From: an uncultured Polymorphobacter sp.
Lineage (GTDB): Bacteria > Pseudomonadota > Alphaproteobacteria > Sphingomonadales > Sphingomonadaceae
Assembly: GCA_937871645.1 (NCBI GenBank)
Contig: CALMPZ010000360.1
Location: forward strand, 1 to 6,264
Direction: 5' to 3'
Length of the DNA: 6,264 bases
The position numbers and the translations under genes were made by a program. Shown piece by piece: positions 6,015-6,264 of the stretch (the first letter of the stretch is position 1; each line of letters begins with the position of its first letter). Under the pieces are notes generated by a model that made no database searches, was not told where the DNA came from, and saw nothing but the letters and a program-made list of their open reading frames with translations.

Positions 6015-6258
6015 AGCGGATGACCTCTTGGGCAATGGGGTGGCGGGCGTCGGCATAGCGGCGCGCACGTTCGGACGCGGCGACCAATGCCGCCTCGCGC
6101 TGCGCCGTGCGGGCCTGGGCCTGGGCAATGGCGGCGGCGGCGGCGCGGGCGGCGCGGGCCTGCCAGATCTGGCGTGCGGCCGGCGCGCCGCGGCGGTCGG
6201 CCGCGTGGTTGAAACAGACCCGGGAGGCGACGGCGAGCAGCCCCGCCGCGAGCGGCGG
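5908..6258 (-). CDS. Rz-like inner-membrane spanin (i-spanin) frame, 5' end unclear
   Basis: An open frame of 116 codons, stop TGA at 5910-5908, that overlaps the o-spanin start. It begins with a hydrophobic patch (PPLAAGLLAVASRVCF), then a long Ala/Gln/Arg/Glu-rich heptad region predicted to be a coiled coil (about residues 24-70), then VIRYVQSP, a Cys at 92 and IGQASIDAANAA near the end. A short N-terminal anchor plus periplasmic coiled coil is the i-spanin plan. The frame is bounded upstream by TGA at 6261-6259 and has no ATG, GTG or TTG before residue 59. The real start may therefore lie in another register with a frame change near 6244 (a G4 run), or be CTG 6240. It may be a broken gene. 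The overlap with an Rz1-like lipoprotein is the main support. Confidence 0.5.
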   Translation of the reverse strand, partial: PPLAAGLLAVASRVCFNHAADRRGAPAARQIWQARAARAAAAAIAQAQARTAQREAALVAASERARRYADARHPIAQEVIRYVQSPAAAAACPDAVGVHIGQASIDAANAAVAAAR

Positions 6259-6264
6259 TCAACA

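Noticed and set aside
5978..6262. Arg/Pro-rich minus-strand frame starting TTG 6262
   Set aside because: A typical GC-rich shadow of the coiled-coil frame; only its first few codons may matter as the possible true start of the i-spanin.

Overview
The window looks like a piece of a GC-rich alphaproteobacterial chromosome, most likely a sphingomonad (order Sphingomonadales). Evidence is the high GC content with strong third-position bias, a PrsK/PrsR two-component pair of the PEP-CTERM/exosortase type, a MarR-EmrA efflux module and an encoded-CCA tRNA-Pro. The genus cannot be fixed from this sequence.

Layout. On the minus strand from about 2002 down to 1 lie manC (GDP-mannose synthesis), then a MarR-family regulator, then the first 57 codons of an EmrA/HlyD-type membrane fusion protein. 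The last two overlap at an ATGA, and a 21-bp palindrome sits over the likely marR promoter. Positions 2003-2136 are the divergent intergenic region. It holds a candidate sigma-54 promoter pointing at manC, three nested dyads and the prsK ribosome binding site. On the plus strand from 2137 to 5593 lie prsK, split into two open frames, and prsR, a sigma-54-dependent response regulator. Successive reading frames overlap by 4 nt (ATGA, then GTGA). A tRNA-Pro(GGG) follows at 5671-5747 with its own plausible promoter. The right end, on the minus strand, carries a phage-type overlapping spanin pair: an i-spanin-like coiled-coil frame with a Pro-rich lipoprotein (o-spanin, Rz1-like) starting inside it in the +1 frame.

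How the genes fit together. PrsK senses an unknown signal and PrsR activates RpoN-dependent genes for exopolysaccharide/PEP-CTERM protein production. ManC makes GDP-mannose, a precursor of such polysaccharides. A sigma-54-like element in front of manC and facing away from prsK would give a simple local circuit, but this is inference. MarR-EmrA is a separate, probably self-regulated drug-efflux operon. The spanins next to a tRNA point to a prophage or prophage remnant.

Most notable: prsK is broken by what looks like an 11-nt insertion between short direct repeats, and exact removal restores a continuous kinase. PrsR carries an Arg where the family has a near-invariant Thr. The i-spanin frame lacks a normal start in the window. 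These may be real lesions, a switchable state or assembly errors. No complete new system was identified.
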